A DNA stretch of 64,000 nucleotides from Terebella lapidaria (taxonomy: Eukaryota > Annelida > Polychaeta > Terebellida > Terebellidae): positions 41,346,751-41,410,750 of the forward strand of contig OX424558.1 of the NCBI GenBank assembly GCA_949152475.1, written 5' to 3'. The notes under the pieces were generated by a model that did not search any database, was not told where the DNA came from, and saw only the letters and a list, made by a program, of their open reading frames with translations. Within the stretch, counting starts at the first letter, position 1. Every line of letters starts with the position of its first letter. The translations under genes were made by a program, and so were the position numbers. This document shows, piece by piece, positions 1-12,044 of this stretch.

Positions 1-79
1 GTATTATTGTCTGCCACTTACTCTCTTGTATGCCAAGTAATGTGGCCTCCCAAATGTCAATGAATAGGGTGAGAAGTTA

Positions 80-232
80 GATAGAGGAGTGACGATCCAT
101 GACTACAGAGTCCAGGTGGGAGAAGGGGAGTGCGACATCAGAGACCTCCAGGACACATCCCTCATCCTGATGCCGCCTCAGAGTCCACCTGAGAGAGGAG
201 AAGCTGACAGCGGCAGCAAGTACAGGGTTCTG
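80..232 (+). CDS. Receptor gene 1, membrane-proximal ectodomain exon (partial gene)
   Basis: The plus strand is open from about 65 to a GTCAGT donor just after 232. The exon start is uncertain; I placed it after a TTAG at 76-79. The encoded stretch, running through VTIHDYRVQVGEGECDIRD to a SKYRVL ending, looks like the last ectodomain piece before a membrane span. Its reading phase (0) matches the acceptor at 354, so it joins the terminal exon at 355. Upstream exons lie outside the window. The type of ectodomain cannot be told from this piece alone; by position and by analogy with the second receptor gene it may be the membrane-proximal region of an R3-type receptor-phosphatase-like ectodomain. 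That is inference. Confidence 0.55.
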
Positions 233-354
233 GTCAGTGACTGCAAATAAAGCAAACACTTCAAACTACAAATGACGCATATGTTTTACATTACTATCGT
301 TCAAAGTATATCTACAAGTATATCTTCAACATACATGAATATTTTTTGTATCAG

Positions 355-918
355 GTGCATATGGGTTCAAATGAGAAGCTTCGTTGTGGTGAAGTGGAGT
401 ACCCTGGAACGGATTTGATTACGATCTTACTGCCAAGTCTGTTTGCTGTCCTGGCCCTTGTTGCTATCACAGTAGGCGTTGTCTGTTGGTGGAAGAAACG
501 GAAATCATCAAAGAACAACGATGCTACGGACAAAACTGACCAAGAAATTGATGGAAAGCGCGTTGATGTAATTGACCTTGGACCTGTTGAAATGGATGAC
601 GCAGACAAGGCTGACGACCAACGACATGAGCTGACATTTACAAATGCAGACAAAGAATGCATAAGGCCTTCCAACCAGCGACGACAGTCTGACAAAAATA
701 GATCGGTGCGGACCACAATCTACCCACCACAAGTCGATGAGCCAGACTACATGGACATTAGCTCAATTAATACCGCACACGACAATCCTACCTTTGATGG
801 TCCTTATGAGATTCCAAACAGAGAAGACGAGGAGCATCAGTATGTTAACTCTGCAGTATTACGAGACATGCACGGCATCGCACACAGTGGAACCAGATGC
901 CGTGATTCTTTCGCATGA
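355..918 (+). CDS. Receptor gene 1, terminal exon: transmembrane helix and tyrosine-containing tail
   Basis: This exon starts after the TTGTATCAG acceptor and ends at TGA (916-918). It encodes a short extracellular linker, a hydrophobic helix (ITILLPSLFAVLALVAITVG, about 20 residues) and a basic stop-transfer motif (WWKKRK). A hydrophilic tail of about 140 residues follows. The tail carries candidate phosphotyrosine sites: PDYMDI, GPYEIP and HQYVNSAVL, the last fitting the Grb2-type Y-x-N pattern. No kinase or phosphatase domain is present; the tail ends within this exon. The protein should be a type I plasma-membrane receptor that signals by recruiting SH2 proteins (inference). It sits about 10 kb upstream of, and in the same orientation as, a second receptor of similar design. 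Confidence 0.75.
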   Translation: MHMGSNEKLRCGEVEYPGTDLITILLPSLFAVLALVAITVGVVCWWKKRKSSKNNDATDKTDQEIDGKRVDVIDLGPVEMDDADKADDQRHELTFTNADKECIRPSNQRRQSDKNRSVRTTIYPPQVDEPDYMDISSINTAHDNPTFDGPYEIPNREDEEHQYVNSAVLRDMHGIAHSGTRCRDSFA

Positions 919-1320
919 TAGCCAAGTGGAATCAAATTTCTTTGTGCATTGGGGAAGTGTTAGTTATTACGATTTACTGTATTATCCAGTATTATCAATT
1001 TGCTTGTACCTATTATTTTATTTTTTATATACATTTTTCTATGTAAATGCCGCTTGCATAATTTTTTCACGTATCTGTTCACGTACATATAACCATTTTT
1101 TGATACCTTGTGATGTATACGAGTTGTATTTATCTTGAACTGTTTGTCTGTATGTTGGGCCATTTTGATTCTCCCAATGTTTTGCAAAAAAAAATATCCA
1201 AACTTTCTGTCACTATCTGTTTCGAGCCATTTCCAGCCAAAGAACTAAATAGAGGTATCTTTCGGCATTGAAAAAAAAATGAAATTGAAAATTTCATCCA
1301 CTCTTCTCTTCATAATACAC
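919..1320 (+). other. Likely 3' UTR and downstream spacer of receptor gene 1
   Basis: AT-rich sequence after the stop codon at 916-918, with no further coding potential that I trust. No canonical AATAAA is visible here, so the transcript end is not placed. Confidence 0.4.
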
Positions 1321-4300
1321 TCCAAGATTTTTTATGCTTGCATTCTTCAAACTCACATGACGACCTCAAATATGTCATTCACGTCACAACTTTAATAGAT
1401 ATAATTATCGTTGTTAATCGGCCGTTCTTCTACTGTACATTCGGCATTACACCTTACCAATACATCAAAATAACGAGATAATATATCTATAAAATAGAAA
1501 AAAAAACACAGATCAGCCACCACAAAATTAGTCATGCTGTGCCAAATGATGTTCGTATCAAACAAACCTGGTGGGCAGTAATGCCATGACGGAGGATCAC
1601 GTTCCACGTTTGTCAAAGAAAGTGTCATCAATCTATTGCATTCCTCGGCACGTTCAGGGAGATCTCGATGAGCTTTATCTTTGATTTGTACATGTATACT
1701 GATTAGATGTCATAATGTGTAAAATGTCAAGACGTCCATGTGGCGCACTCCACTCTACTAATACTACTCACCTACTGGAAGAATTCCACTCAATCCGTCT
1801 TGCACATCTTTGATCTTCATTGAATTAAGAACAAAGAGTAACCTGCGATATGAATGAATGAATGAATGAATGAATGTCGTTTATTTTACATCGCATAAAA
1901 TCAGTTACATACAGAGTAAAAACACCATATGATAACTCAAGCTCACAGAGCTTCTGCGCGATGATACGGGTATAATATATTAAAACATTATCGGCCACAC
2001 AAAGTAACCAATACACATTATTGTACATCATTTTACGTGGAGAGCAGTGGTCTATATATATAATCAGCTTCATATAGTGCACGTAATGATACGATGAGGG
2101 TTAAAACAACTCAGCTTTTAGAAAAGTCACACTTTTAGTATTGATCCATTGTTTCAGGTTAATCTTGAAACGAGACAAAGTACTGGTATTTTTCACAGTA
2201 AAGTCGATTAGATTCCACAGTTTACAAGATAAATAACGCATTGAGTGGTAGCCATATGTCTTAGAATTGTATTTTGGAATAATGAATACACTCTGGTCCC
2301 TCGGATTATATGGGGAGACATTTTTTTGCAGCATACTACAAATATATGAGGGTGCAATGTAATGCCTGATTTTATAAGTTTCAACTGCTAATATGTAAGC
2401 GCATCGTTTATAAATATCCCAGAGGTTATCCTTTAGTAACAAATCTTCGTAATGAGATACATAATCATCATATATAAGTCGAACTGCGCGCTCGTTAATT
2501 TTATCAACTCTTTTCAAGTTGGTTCTATTGGTAAACATCCATACACAAGAACAATAATTGAAGTTTGATACAATATATGAGTTATAGATAGCTTTGCGAC
2601 TACTATAGTCAATATTCCTATTAATGCGTGACATTGCATTAACTTGTTTGGCAGTTTTAGAGCAGATATTAGTAACATGCTTGGTGAAATTCAGATCCTG
2701 ATCCAGCTCAACTCCTAAGACATTCATAGTGTTCCGTGGATATAATATTTTTACCAAGAAACATAAGCTGAAATTTATTGGGATTGGCTCTCGTGTGATT
2801 ATGCCTAAACCATTCAATTACCAGGAGAGCTTCAGTTTCAAGAGTATATTTAACATTAGCTATACTCTTGTCCAAATATGATAGGGTATTATCATCTGCA
2901 TAGTTATAGACTGTACATTTCATTTCCAAATATAAGAGATCATTAATGAAGATATTAAACAATGCGGGTCCGAGTATCGATCCCTGTGGCACACCTTTTA
3001 TATTAGTGACCCAGGAACTTGCTGTGCATGTCATTTATTTTGACGCGTTGTAATCGGTTGCATATATATGATTCAAGAGTTGGCAGGATTCTATGTCAAT
3101 CCCATACTTGTAAAGCTTGGTCAGTAACAGACCTTGTGGAATACAGTCGAATGCTTCTGATAAGTCTATGGCAATGGCCCCAAAAAATTGATGTTGGTCG
3201 AATGCAAGACGCCAATCTTCCACCAGCAGAGATAGAATATCTTTGCAGCCATGTGCTTTCCTAAAACCAGATAATAAGGGGTGAAATATGGCATTGGTGA
3301 ATTGCTTCAGTTGATTATTCATTACCCGTTCATATATATTTGATAAGACTGGTAATAGATTAATAGAACGGTAATTATCCTTCTTTTTGAAGACTGGACT
3401 TATATTTGATTTTTTAAGTTTTTCCGGGAATATGCTATGACTTATACATGCATTTATAAGGCTCGTCAATGGAGCAGCCAGTTTATTCTTCAGCGTTTTC
3501 ACAAATATTGGGGATATCGCATCGTATCCCGGGGCCTTGTCTTTCTCTAGGTCATTAATAATCTTTATGACTTCAGTGTTAGAAGAAAATTTGAAGGGAA
3601 AATGATTGCAGTTGGAATCAATTGTTTTTATGGAAGGATGATCTTTATAAATATCTATAATGTCAACAAGAGGTTTTGTCATATCTTCGATTTTCCCTAT
3701 ATCATCTCCAATTGAGACGAAAAAGTCATTGAAGGTGTCACATATGACACTCTCATCAGTGATTAATTTCTCATTTTCCCTTAGTATTATATCGTCACAT
3801 ATCAATGAACTATTCGCGAAAAACGGTGAGACAGTTTTCCAGAAATGGGCGTTAGATGTTCCATTTCTGCATCGTCTAATGAAATATTTATGGACTATTG
3901 AACATTTCATACTGTTCACTTTATTTCGTTTTTGTTTATATATTGCATGAAAATACTTTGATCGCGATTTGTAGTATTTATTTCGGAACATATTACGGAT
4001 ATAAATTGCTGACTTCAGTTCACCAGTCATGAATGGGAAATCCTTCTTCTTAAGTCTTCTAGTTAGCAATGTGGCAGCATCATTGAATATTTTAATCAAT
4101 GAATCATGAAAATCAGTGAATGCTTTGTTTGGATCAGGATCTGATTCATATATATTTTCGAGGGCAAGAGCCTCCCTAACATTCGTATAATCTATTTGGT
4201 TCACCTTCCGATATGTTACAGCTTTGGAACATGGTTTGGGAATATGTTTCCTCATCACCGAGCCAATAATATTATGAAAGTCTGAAATTCCAACATCAAT

Positions 4301-5240
4301 TGAAAAGCTTTTCATGAAACGTCTTTTTTGATTAGTCAGGAATACATCGAGTAAGGTAGGAGTACATGGGTCATTAATTGTTGAGTAATATAATCCTGTC
4401 GCGCTGGTCATGCTGTGGTTATACTTTGTCTACTGAGGAATAAATGACACATGAAAACAACGATTTTCCGAAAATTCCTATTTTGCTTAATAACAAACAG
4501 AATCTCAGTTGGTAATCTATGATGGCTACATATAAATGAGGAACTTTTTTTTACAACGATTGCAAATTTACAACATCTTTACCTTTGAATTTACCCTTGT
4601 TACCTTTGTGTTTACATTATGAGTGACCCTGAAAAAAACTCTTCCATTCCAATTTCAGTCCTTCGGTAAATGGACAAAATTATGAAACGAACATCTGCGG
4701 TAAATTCAATACACTAATTGTACACCTATACAAACTAATAGAGGCTGATGCTGTCTGGTCAATGACAACTACAAAATACCCCGAAAGATCTGAATGAATT
4801 AAATCTTTCATAGTTGAATGACAGGTTACGTGACTGCTCCAAAATGATTACAAAAATCGTTGGTGCACCAGATCCAAACGTTACTACGCAAGTTACCCTA
4901 ATACCAGAAACCCATAAGAGAGTCTCTCTTATGGGTCTCTGCTAATATTGAACCAAAGTTATTACACATGATATGCTATGTACATATTCGAAAGATGTTG
5001 TTGAAAGAAGACGTGAATATTATCGGTAAATCAAGCGACCTGTCATGATTAAATCATTGGATGTCTTCATGTTATTATCAAAATTTAGTGCTTGGTATAT
5101 ATAGAAGCCTCTTCATATCTTTTGAGAGAGTACCATCCATGAATAATATGTCTCTATCATTTCTATGAGATTTTAACGTTATGATATTTATCTTACAGTG
5201 CTCAGCCTCGTGAATTTGCATTAAAAAATGGTAGATTTTA
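1320..5240. repeat. Tandem duplication unit 1 (1.4-kb repeat), interrupted by a LINE
   Basis: Two blocks, about 1,320-1,848 and 4,365-5,240, line up in order with the uninterrupted second unit at 5,246-6,675. Shared landmarks are the segment around TACTGTACATTCGGCATTAC, the phrase ATATAATCCTGTCGCGCT and a near-palindrome at 4,911-4,935 (CCCATAAGAG...CTCTTATGGG). Divergence is visible as scattered substitutions. The unit encodes nothing recognisable. A third, more diverged relative lies at about 50,930-51,145, so the unit belongs to a dispersed repeat family. Confidence 0.75.
1849..4364 (-). mobile_element. 5'-truncated non-LTR retrotransposon (CR1/L2/Jockey group), inactive
   Basis: Minus-strand reading frames encode, in order, the C-terminal end of an APE-type endonuclease (TLLDVFLTN and SDFHNIIG, near 4,380-4,240), then reverse transcriptase motifs: DKAPGYDAISP, YRSINLLPVLSNIYERV, the motif A aspartate in AIDLSEAFD, GVPQGSILGPALFNIF and the catalytic YADD. 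A C-terminal domain ends at 2,101. The frame is broken by a stop near 3,035 and a frameshift near 2,750, so no full enzyme is made. The 3' end carries a tetranucleotide tail (AATG repeats on the plus strand, 1,851-1,875). The insertion limits follow from the homologous unoccupied sequence at 5,731-5,745. Clade assignment is by motif style only. Confidence 0.85.
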
Positions 5241-5245
5241 TAGAT

Positions 5246-6675
5246 TTTTGCTTGCATTCTTCAAATTAATAGGACGACATCAAATATGTCATTCACGTCA
5301 CAACTTTGATAAATTTAATTATTGCTGTTCATTGGTAGTTCTTCTACTGTACATTCGGCATTACACCGTACCAATACATCAAAATAACGAAATAATATAT
5401 CTATAAAATAGAAAAAAAACACAGATCAGCCACCACAAAATTAATCATGCCGTGCCAAATGATGTTCGTATCAAACAAACCTGGTGGGCGGTAATGGAGA
5501 ATTGGAGTGTTATCAATCTATTGCGCCATTCTTCGGCACGTCCATGGAGATCTCGATGAGCTTTATCTTTGATTTGTAATGTATACTGATTAGATGTCAT
5601 AATGTGTAAAATGTCAAGACTTCCATGTGGCACAATCTACTTTACTAATACTACTCACCTACTGAACGAATTCCACTCAATTCGTCTTGCACATCTTTGA
5701 TCATCATTGAATTTAGGAACAAAGAGTAACCTGCGATACATGGTTCGCTGATTGTTGAGCAATATAATCCTGTCGCGCTTGTCATGCTGTGGTTATACTT
5801 TGTCTACTGAGAAATAAATGACACATAAAAACAACGATTTTCAGAAAATTCCTATTTTGCTTAGTAACAAACAGAATCTCGGTTGGTAATCTATGATGGC
5901 TACATATAAATGAGGAACTTTTCCACGACGATTGCAAATTTGCAACATCTTCACCTTTGAGTTTACCTTTGTTACCTTTGTGTTTACATTATAAGTGAAT
6001 TTGAAAACAGCTGATCCATTCCAATTTCAGTCCTTCGGTAAATGGACAAAATTATGAAACGAACATCTGCGGTAAATTCAGTACACTAATTGTACACCTG
6101 TACAAACTAATAGAGGCTGATGCTCTCTGGTCAATGCCAACTACAAAATACCCTGATAGATCTGAATGAATTAAATCTTTCATAGTTGAGTGACAGGTTA
6201 CGCGACTGCTGCAAAATGATTACAAAAACCGTTGGTGCACCAGGTCCATACGTTACTACACAAGTTACCCTAATATCAGAATCCCATAAGAGAGTCTCTC
6301 TTATGGGACATCTTTGATTTTCATTGAATATCTTTGGTAACATCTTTGGTAAGAGAGTCTCTCTTTTGGGTTTCTGCTAATTTTGAACCAAAGTTATTAC
6401 ACATGATATACTATGTACATATTCGAAAGATGTTGTTGAAAGAAGACGGGAATATTATCGGTAAATCACGCGACCTGTCGTAATTAAATCGTTGGGTGTC
6501 TTCGTGTTATTATCAAAATATAGTGCTTGGTATATATATATAGAAGCCTCTTGATATCTTTTGAGGGATTATCATCCATGAATAATATGCCTCTATCATG
6601 TCTATGGGACTTTAATGTTATGATATTTATCTTACAGTGCTCAGCGTCGTGAATTTGCATTAAAAATAATAGATA
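5246..6675. repeat. Tandem duplication unit 2, with LINE pre-insertion site at about 5,738
   Basis: Collinear with unit 1 but without the LINE. The sequence CTGCGATA at 5,731-5,738 runs straight into CATGGTTCGC, whereas in unit 1 the two halves lie 2.5 kb apart. Around 6,287-6,365 this unit has an extra partial repeat of the AGAGAGTCTCTCTT segment not present in unit 1. No gene is seen. Confidence 0.75.
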
Positions 6676-8065
6676 TTATATAACTTCCTGGTAGTCCCGC
6701 CTGGCTAGTGTCTGTAGGTCTGGTACCAACATATTTCATGTCTGAGCCAATTCGTGCATTGACTATCCGCAAACATCAGGTGGTGTGACAAGACTCATGC
6801 TGTTTTCATGCCTGTATGAGCCACTGATATCTCGCATTCACTAGGTGCCCTGATCTTTAAGAGTACTGTGTACACAAGAGGGTATCGGATAAATACTTGG
6901 ACAGAGTGGCAGTAGTACCACTGTGCTCGCCATTGACACGTTGTTTGTTGTAGTACTGTGTTTGCAGAAGGATTACCACACACAATGTACACGACGTCGC
7001 ACTCGGGCCAGTCTATGATGCTGATATTGGTAAGATTCAATATATTATCGATTGAAAAGTACAGAAAAATATGTGTGCCGATCTTCTCAATTTTGTGGAG
7101 GCGAAAACAAAAAACAAGAAAAAAAATATCTAAACTTACGGCCTTTCAGAACCAGAGAACCGCGTGTACCTATACATGTGTAATACACAAATATCATAGA
7201 CCAGCACTTCCTATTTACTTGCATCTTACATGTATTTGAAATGCTGGCTTACATAATGGAAGCTGTATTAAACATAATATCACCCATGAATTGTACATTG
7301 TGGAAGCTGTACGCACTATCTCTACATCATCCGATACACTCAATAAAAAACTTCATACAGGTGACGTACCTACTTCCGAGCGGGGACTTAAACCCAAGCA
7401 CCCCCCAAGTATGGTTGTCTATGTCGTTTATTCTGTTGTTGTGATATTAAGATTTGTGCTGTATGTAATCGTTTTATCATGTCTCGCACATTGTACAATC
7501 AACGACGACGATTCTGTTAAGGGTTCTTGGATTCAAATCCCCGCTTGGAAATAGGCACGCCACCGGTGCAAGATGCAACTTAGTACACCGGTTTTTTATA
7601 TTTCGAGACAAGATCTTATATTGACGATTCATTCTACTGCTTTCACTTACTATAAACTATAGTTTAATACAGAAAGCTAGTCTGCTATACATGTAGTATT
7701 GTAGTAGGTATGTATCATGTAGCAGCCTATGTAATATATCGTATTTCGTAATGTAGTATGATGTATGTGGTTTGCGATATGTCATACACAGTATGTCCTA
7801 TGTAGTATGTCATATGTCGCCTGTGGAATTCCAGGATAATTCTTGTAGTATGGGCATTTATTTGGGCTGACTATCGACGCTTATTGTTTTTTCATGGAGG
7901 TCAGTCTCTTTCACTATTTTATAATGTAATATGGTGAACAATTTGAAAGGAAATTTTAAAGCATTACTAGTTGCTAATATATAGTTGTAGTCATGAACAC
8001 TTAGTCATGTGCACTTAGTCATGTAAGGCATACATTGGTTCAAAAGGGTGACATTGAAATCGACC
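6676..8065. other. Intergenic or 5' intron stretch without a recognised gene
   Basis: No homology-supported gene. A short open segment, 6,967-7,029, is framed by TTTGCAG and GTAAGA and is open in a phase-1 frame, so it could be a small upstream exon; nothing confirms it. At about 7,680-7,830 there is a degenerate minisatellite built on GTAGTATGT-like words. The true 5' exons (signal peptide) of receptor gene 2 may lie in this stretch or be too short for me to see. Confidence 0.3.
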
Positions 8066-8068
8066 TAA

Positions 8069-9604
8069 GGCCAGGCCAAATTCTGAAGTTGGTCGTTTGA
8101 TTTTTGTCTGAAAAAAATCACACGAGCGTACGATATTTTTTTTTTATTTTTACAATCATTTTTTTGTCTTTGGATTTTTTTTTGTAAAAACTTGCATATG
8201 GGCGGAAATTATAATTTAGTTTTCCAATTATTCATTTTGCTTACGATCGGGTTTTAAAAATATACATATATATATATATGTGTATACGAGCATACGAGCG
8301 GACATTTGTATTAAATTTCCCAATTAACCATTTTGCTTATGAATGTTTTTTTTTCTCGATATATTTCACGAATATTCATTTTGCTTACAATTTAGAAATG
8401 CTAACAAATCCTTTTCGGGGGACAATCTTTGAAATGCTGATTTCATTACATCATTTTATCTCAAGAATAGGGTTGTGAGCCAGCTGGGGATTAGGGTTAA
8501 TTGATACTTCTAATACTTTGCTTCAAAAGACTATATTAATTAAAATAGCTTAAGGATTAGGATTTTGTTTTAAAAAATCCATAAATTTGGTAAAAATTGC
8601 CAAAACTTTAATTTCCACAAGTAATTTACATCAACGGGTCATATCTCGAGATTACAATCTTGAATCTGAATCTTGGATTAATGCTGATTGATACATCCAA
8701 TATGTGTGCCCAAAGAAGTGAAGGACATCAAGTGAATTAGAATAAAAAAAGAACAACATGTTTTATGGACAAGTATGAAAAAAATCTATTTCGTCAAAAA
8801 TGCTGATTTCGGTATACATGTACCATATCTCGGAAATAAAATCGTGAGCCAGCCTGGGAGTAGAGCTTATTGATACTTCTAATATGTTGCTTCAAAATAA
8901 TACGGGCGTTAGGGTGGCTCAAGCATCAGGATGTTTTTTTTTAAAGAAATAGAACAGTTGGTAAAAAATCCGAAAAGCCTGTAGTGTTTTACAATTTACA
9001 GCAAAGCAAAACTTGTATTTCGCCAAGTAATAAATAAATCTAGATGATAAAGGATCCGTTAACGTTAACGAGTAGCTAACTTCACACCGGTATCATATGA
9101 GTGAACCCCTGGTATCCATTCGGGTATATCCGTGTATCCAATCAAATAGTGCCTTTAAAAATCTTATTTTGCGTGGCATGTATGCAGTCTTGGTGGATTC
9201 TGCATGCTTCGGGGCTACAAAGCTTCAAATATCGCAGTGCATGCTGTTTTGACAAGCTATTGAGGCAGACCAATTTGTAAACAAAACATTAAATGTCTGT
9301 TATTCCTACGTTGACGTGTGACCATATGACGAATTAACTTTTATATTACTGCGCAGTGATGTAGTTCACAGAAAAGGTAAACAATAATTATATTGCTTTC
9401 TTCCCCTTTTATACTTACAGAGAAGCGTGCGGGAGTGGTCGTTTGTTTTTGGTGCTCTTGAAAAGGGGCGGGTGGAGACTTATATTTATTTTATTTTGGC
9501 ACTGTCAGATCGATACGGGCGGGATTTTTTTTTTTTAATATAAGATATTTTGAAGGTTTTAGGGCCGGCGATTCTAACGACCAACATTGTAATTTGGACT
9601 GGCC
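8069..9604. mobile_element. PIF/Harbinger-like non-autonomous DNA element with TAA target duplications
   Basis: Imperfect terminal inverted repeats of about 40 bp: the left end begins GGCCAGGCCAAATTCTGAAG and the right end, reverse-complemented, begins GGCCAGTCCAAATTACAATG. TAA lies directly outside both ends (8,066-8,068 and 9,605-9,607). A 3-bp TWA duplication with G-starting inverted repeats is typical of PIF/Harbinger elements. The 1,536-bp interior encodes no transposase. It holds about three diverged tandem repeats of roughly 185 bp, recognisable by GATACTTCTAATA-like words near 8,505, 8,690 and 8,870. Confidence 0.65.
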
Positions 9605-9609
9605 TAAGA

Positions 9610-10140
9610 AGAGCTATAGAGTTCATTCGGGTAACAGGGTATTGCATATTAAGTTACTAGTTTTGACCATCTGATAATAGTTTTTTTTGTCAATGAGAAA
9701 CGATCTTTTTTCAAAATTGTCAAAATTGTCAAACTTTTTTGGTCAAATTTATGCAATGGACTCCCCCACATATATCTCTTGTGATCTGTATAGGACCCAT
9801 ACACGTATAGACGACAACTATTTGTGTGTGGTTTACTCCCGTCATCAGTTGTTTCCTCCTGTTGAAAATTGATCTTCTCTGATGTTTCGGGCAAATCCCG
9901 AAAAATATTAATCATTTTGAGCAAGAAATTCGCTCAACTCGACGCACCGACAACCATGTGGCAGGCCTGGTACAGTAAAGAATGTCAGACAAGAATCCTT
10001 CGACAGTTCCTTATATTTATATTTACGAATTTATCTCAACCTTTTTATTTTATTTTACCACAATTGACTAAAAAGCATATGCCTATATTATCATCCCTTG
10101 TTCACTCGGATCTTGGGGTAATGGTAGTCGTTGTCGTGAA
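9610..10140. other. Non-coding stretch
   Basis: No recognised gene or element. The short reading frames here have no family resemblance and overlap on both strands. Confidence 0.4.
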
Positions 10141-11140
10141 GGGAAACCAGAGAATCTGGTAAAAACCCACTTGCCCGATTGGGCGACCACACATCATCTC
10201 ATATACTGCCGAGACCAGGCAGGGGCGGATTAAACGACAGAGGGGCCTGGGGCTGGAAAATATAAATGGGCCTAAAGCTATCCGGTCTGGGGCTTCGGGG
10301 GGCGCTGTAAGCTCCCCCCCCCCCCCCCGAGAAAAAATGGCTTTTTGTTTTGTGAGTTGAGCAGTTTGGCGTGTATGTGAGGAAGAAATTATGCGATATT
10401 TGGACCTACAAATCGGATTCGAATTTTGAACTTTTTTTCCACTGAAGAGTGAAAAGTAACTTGGCCCAGATCTATTTTTGTAAATCCGGTAGATTTCAAA
10501 TTTTGGAAATTTATCGAGGATTCCAAATAATTATTGAAGTTGACCCCCTAAAAATCAGTGATTTTTTTTTTCAGAATAAAAAATCTAACATATTGTGGTA
10601 TATGCAGTTGTTTATTATAAACAGTGAAACATAATTTTCTGATGTAATCAATTTTTATTTTATGATCATATATATGTCCTTTTCGGCCTTTTTGTGTGCA
10701 AATCTGTTGATGGCAGGAGTAGGCCTATCATGGAGGCTTACATGGATACCTTCTGTAGGCCTAAGCCCACCTGTGTGAAATGGAGACACACTAGCATCCG
10801 CAGAAAAATATAGGTTCCATGTTTTGAAAAAAAACCCACAGTTTTAATCTGCGGCCTACAATAGGCCAATTAGTAAAAAAGGGACGAATAAAAATAGGAC
10901 CCAAGTTTGAAAAAACTGTGCAGGTAAAAATAGGCCCCTAGTTGAAACAAAACGGTGCATCGTTTTTGTGAGAATTGGGGCCTATTTTTTCTTGCTGGGC
11001 CTGTGGGCCTGGGGCTGCAGCCCCAATAGCCCCTACGTTAATCTGGCCCTGAGACCAGGGATCGAACCCGTGCCTAATCCGGCGGCATTGATGAGATGCA
11101 TGTCACCTCACATACAAACTGAGCTAACCGGGCAATGTTG
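10141..11140 (-). mobile_element. tRNA-derived SINE, split by a hAT MITE
   Basis: Read on the minus strand from about 11,140, the sequence has a tRNA-like head with an A box (TTAGCTCAGTTTG) and a B box (GGTTCGATCCC) about 60 bp apart. The head runs into AGACCAGG, where the hAT MITE (10,220-11,051) begins. Beyond the MITE the SINE body continues (10,140-10,219), including a CCAGATTCTCTGGTTTCCC segment like the conserved tails of many invertebrate SINEs. It is not a functional tRNA gene: the anticodon arm region does not fold and the element is interrupted. Confidence 0.6.
10220..11051 (+). mobile_element. hAT-type MITE, copy A
   Basis: 832-bp element with ends CAGGGGCGGATTAA and, reverse-complemented, CAGGGCCAGATTAA. 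It is flanked by a perfect 8-bp target duplication, AGACCAGG (10,212-10,219 and 11,052-11,059). CAGGG termini with 8-bp duplications are diagnostic of hAT elements. No transposase is encoded. A second copy lies inverted at 12,045-12,871. A homopolymeric C run near 10,310-10,328 differs between copies. Confidence 0.85.
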
Positions 11141-11239
11141 GTCTCATGTCTATCACACTGACAATACCTAACATGCAACTTTTCCACTCGAGCTCCCTCT
11201 CTCTTGGACAGGTTTTGTGTCTGTCGTGGACCACTTCAG

Positions 11240-11536
11240 CCGCCTCGGCCGCCTCAGCCCCGTCCATCACGAGTCTGACCCGGTCCCAGACCTCCCCCAC
11301 CTCTGGTCTGGTCCTGGTGTGGACGGGAGATCCGAGCAACCCCGGGACCGTCACGTACCAAGTGCGCCTGGATGCGAGGACAGCGGCCAATAACGTCCCC
11401 GACGGACCTGCTACTACAGGAACCCACCAGTTCACGGGCCTGGTCCCTGGGGAGAGCTACACGGCTGTGCTCTACGCGCTGGCTGCAGATGGTACAACTA
11501 GGAGTGCCGAGGTATCATCGACTCCAACCTTCACAG
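11240..11536 (+). CDS. Receptor gene 2: FN3 domain 1 exon
   Basis: Encodes a complete FN3 module: APSITSLTRS start, the core tryptophan in LVLVWTG, strand C YQVRLDA and the signature LVPGESYTAVLYA. It ends in phase 1 at a GTAAAA donor (CACAG|GTAAAA). Two acceptors fit phase 1: CTTCAG ending at 11,239 and CCTCAG ending at 11,257. The latter would place the exon start exactly at the domain boundary. The exon sits between two inverted hAT MITE copies. Confidence 0.75.
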
Positions 11537-12040
11537 GTAAAACTTGAGTACCAGTAATCATAGAAATAACTAAAAGCGGAAATATCAGCAATCAAATGAA
11601 TCTTACTGAACAATTGAGTAGGTTGAAGATTTTGTATGTGGTGTTTATAAAGCACCGTTTCTCACAGTTGTGGTGGGACTTTCACAGTAAAAATAAGTGT
11701 AAATTACATAAGTGTGACAGCGTAGAGATGCCAAGTGATTTTATTTTGATTCGAAAATACATATTTACATATTATTTCTCACAATCATAATTCACATTTA
11801 CATATTTAGTAATTTGAAAACACAGATTAGTAATGTGTACATACGAACTGATAACTTGCACATATGAATCAAAGTGATATTGTCAGAAAGTTATGAATTT
11901 TGCTATACATTTCTGACGGAACGAAAATAACATTATAAATTTAGTAGTTATAAATTTGCACTTCTTTGCTCAAACAGATTTCGTTGCGGTGGAGATAGTT
12001 TGAGTTTGTTGACAGAACCGCCATTCTCTGTGCTTTGTTT
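11537..12040. other. Intron sequence
   Basis: AT-rich. It carries degenerate repeats of a TTAGTAA-type word (about 11,800-11,870), also seen at 13,095-13,250 in the next intron. Confidence 0.4.
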
Positions 12041-12044
12041 CCTT

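Noticed and set aside
346..354. ATG or upstream in-frame bases at 346 as the start of receptor gene 1's last segment
   Set aside because: A good acceptor (TTGTATCAG) ends at 354 and the preceding exon joins in phase 0, so this is an internal splice, not a translation start.
11052..11140. A tRNA gene on the minus strand
   Set aside because: A and B boxes are present, but the segment lacks a proper cloverleaf and continues into a SINE body interrupted by a MITE.
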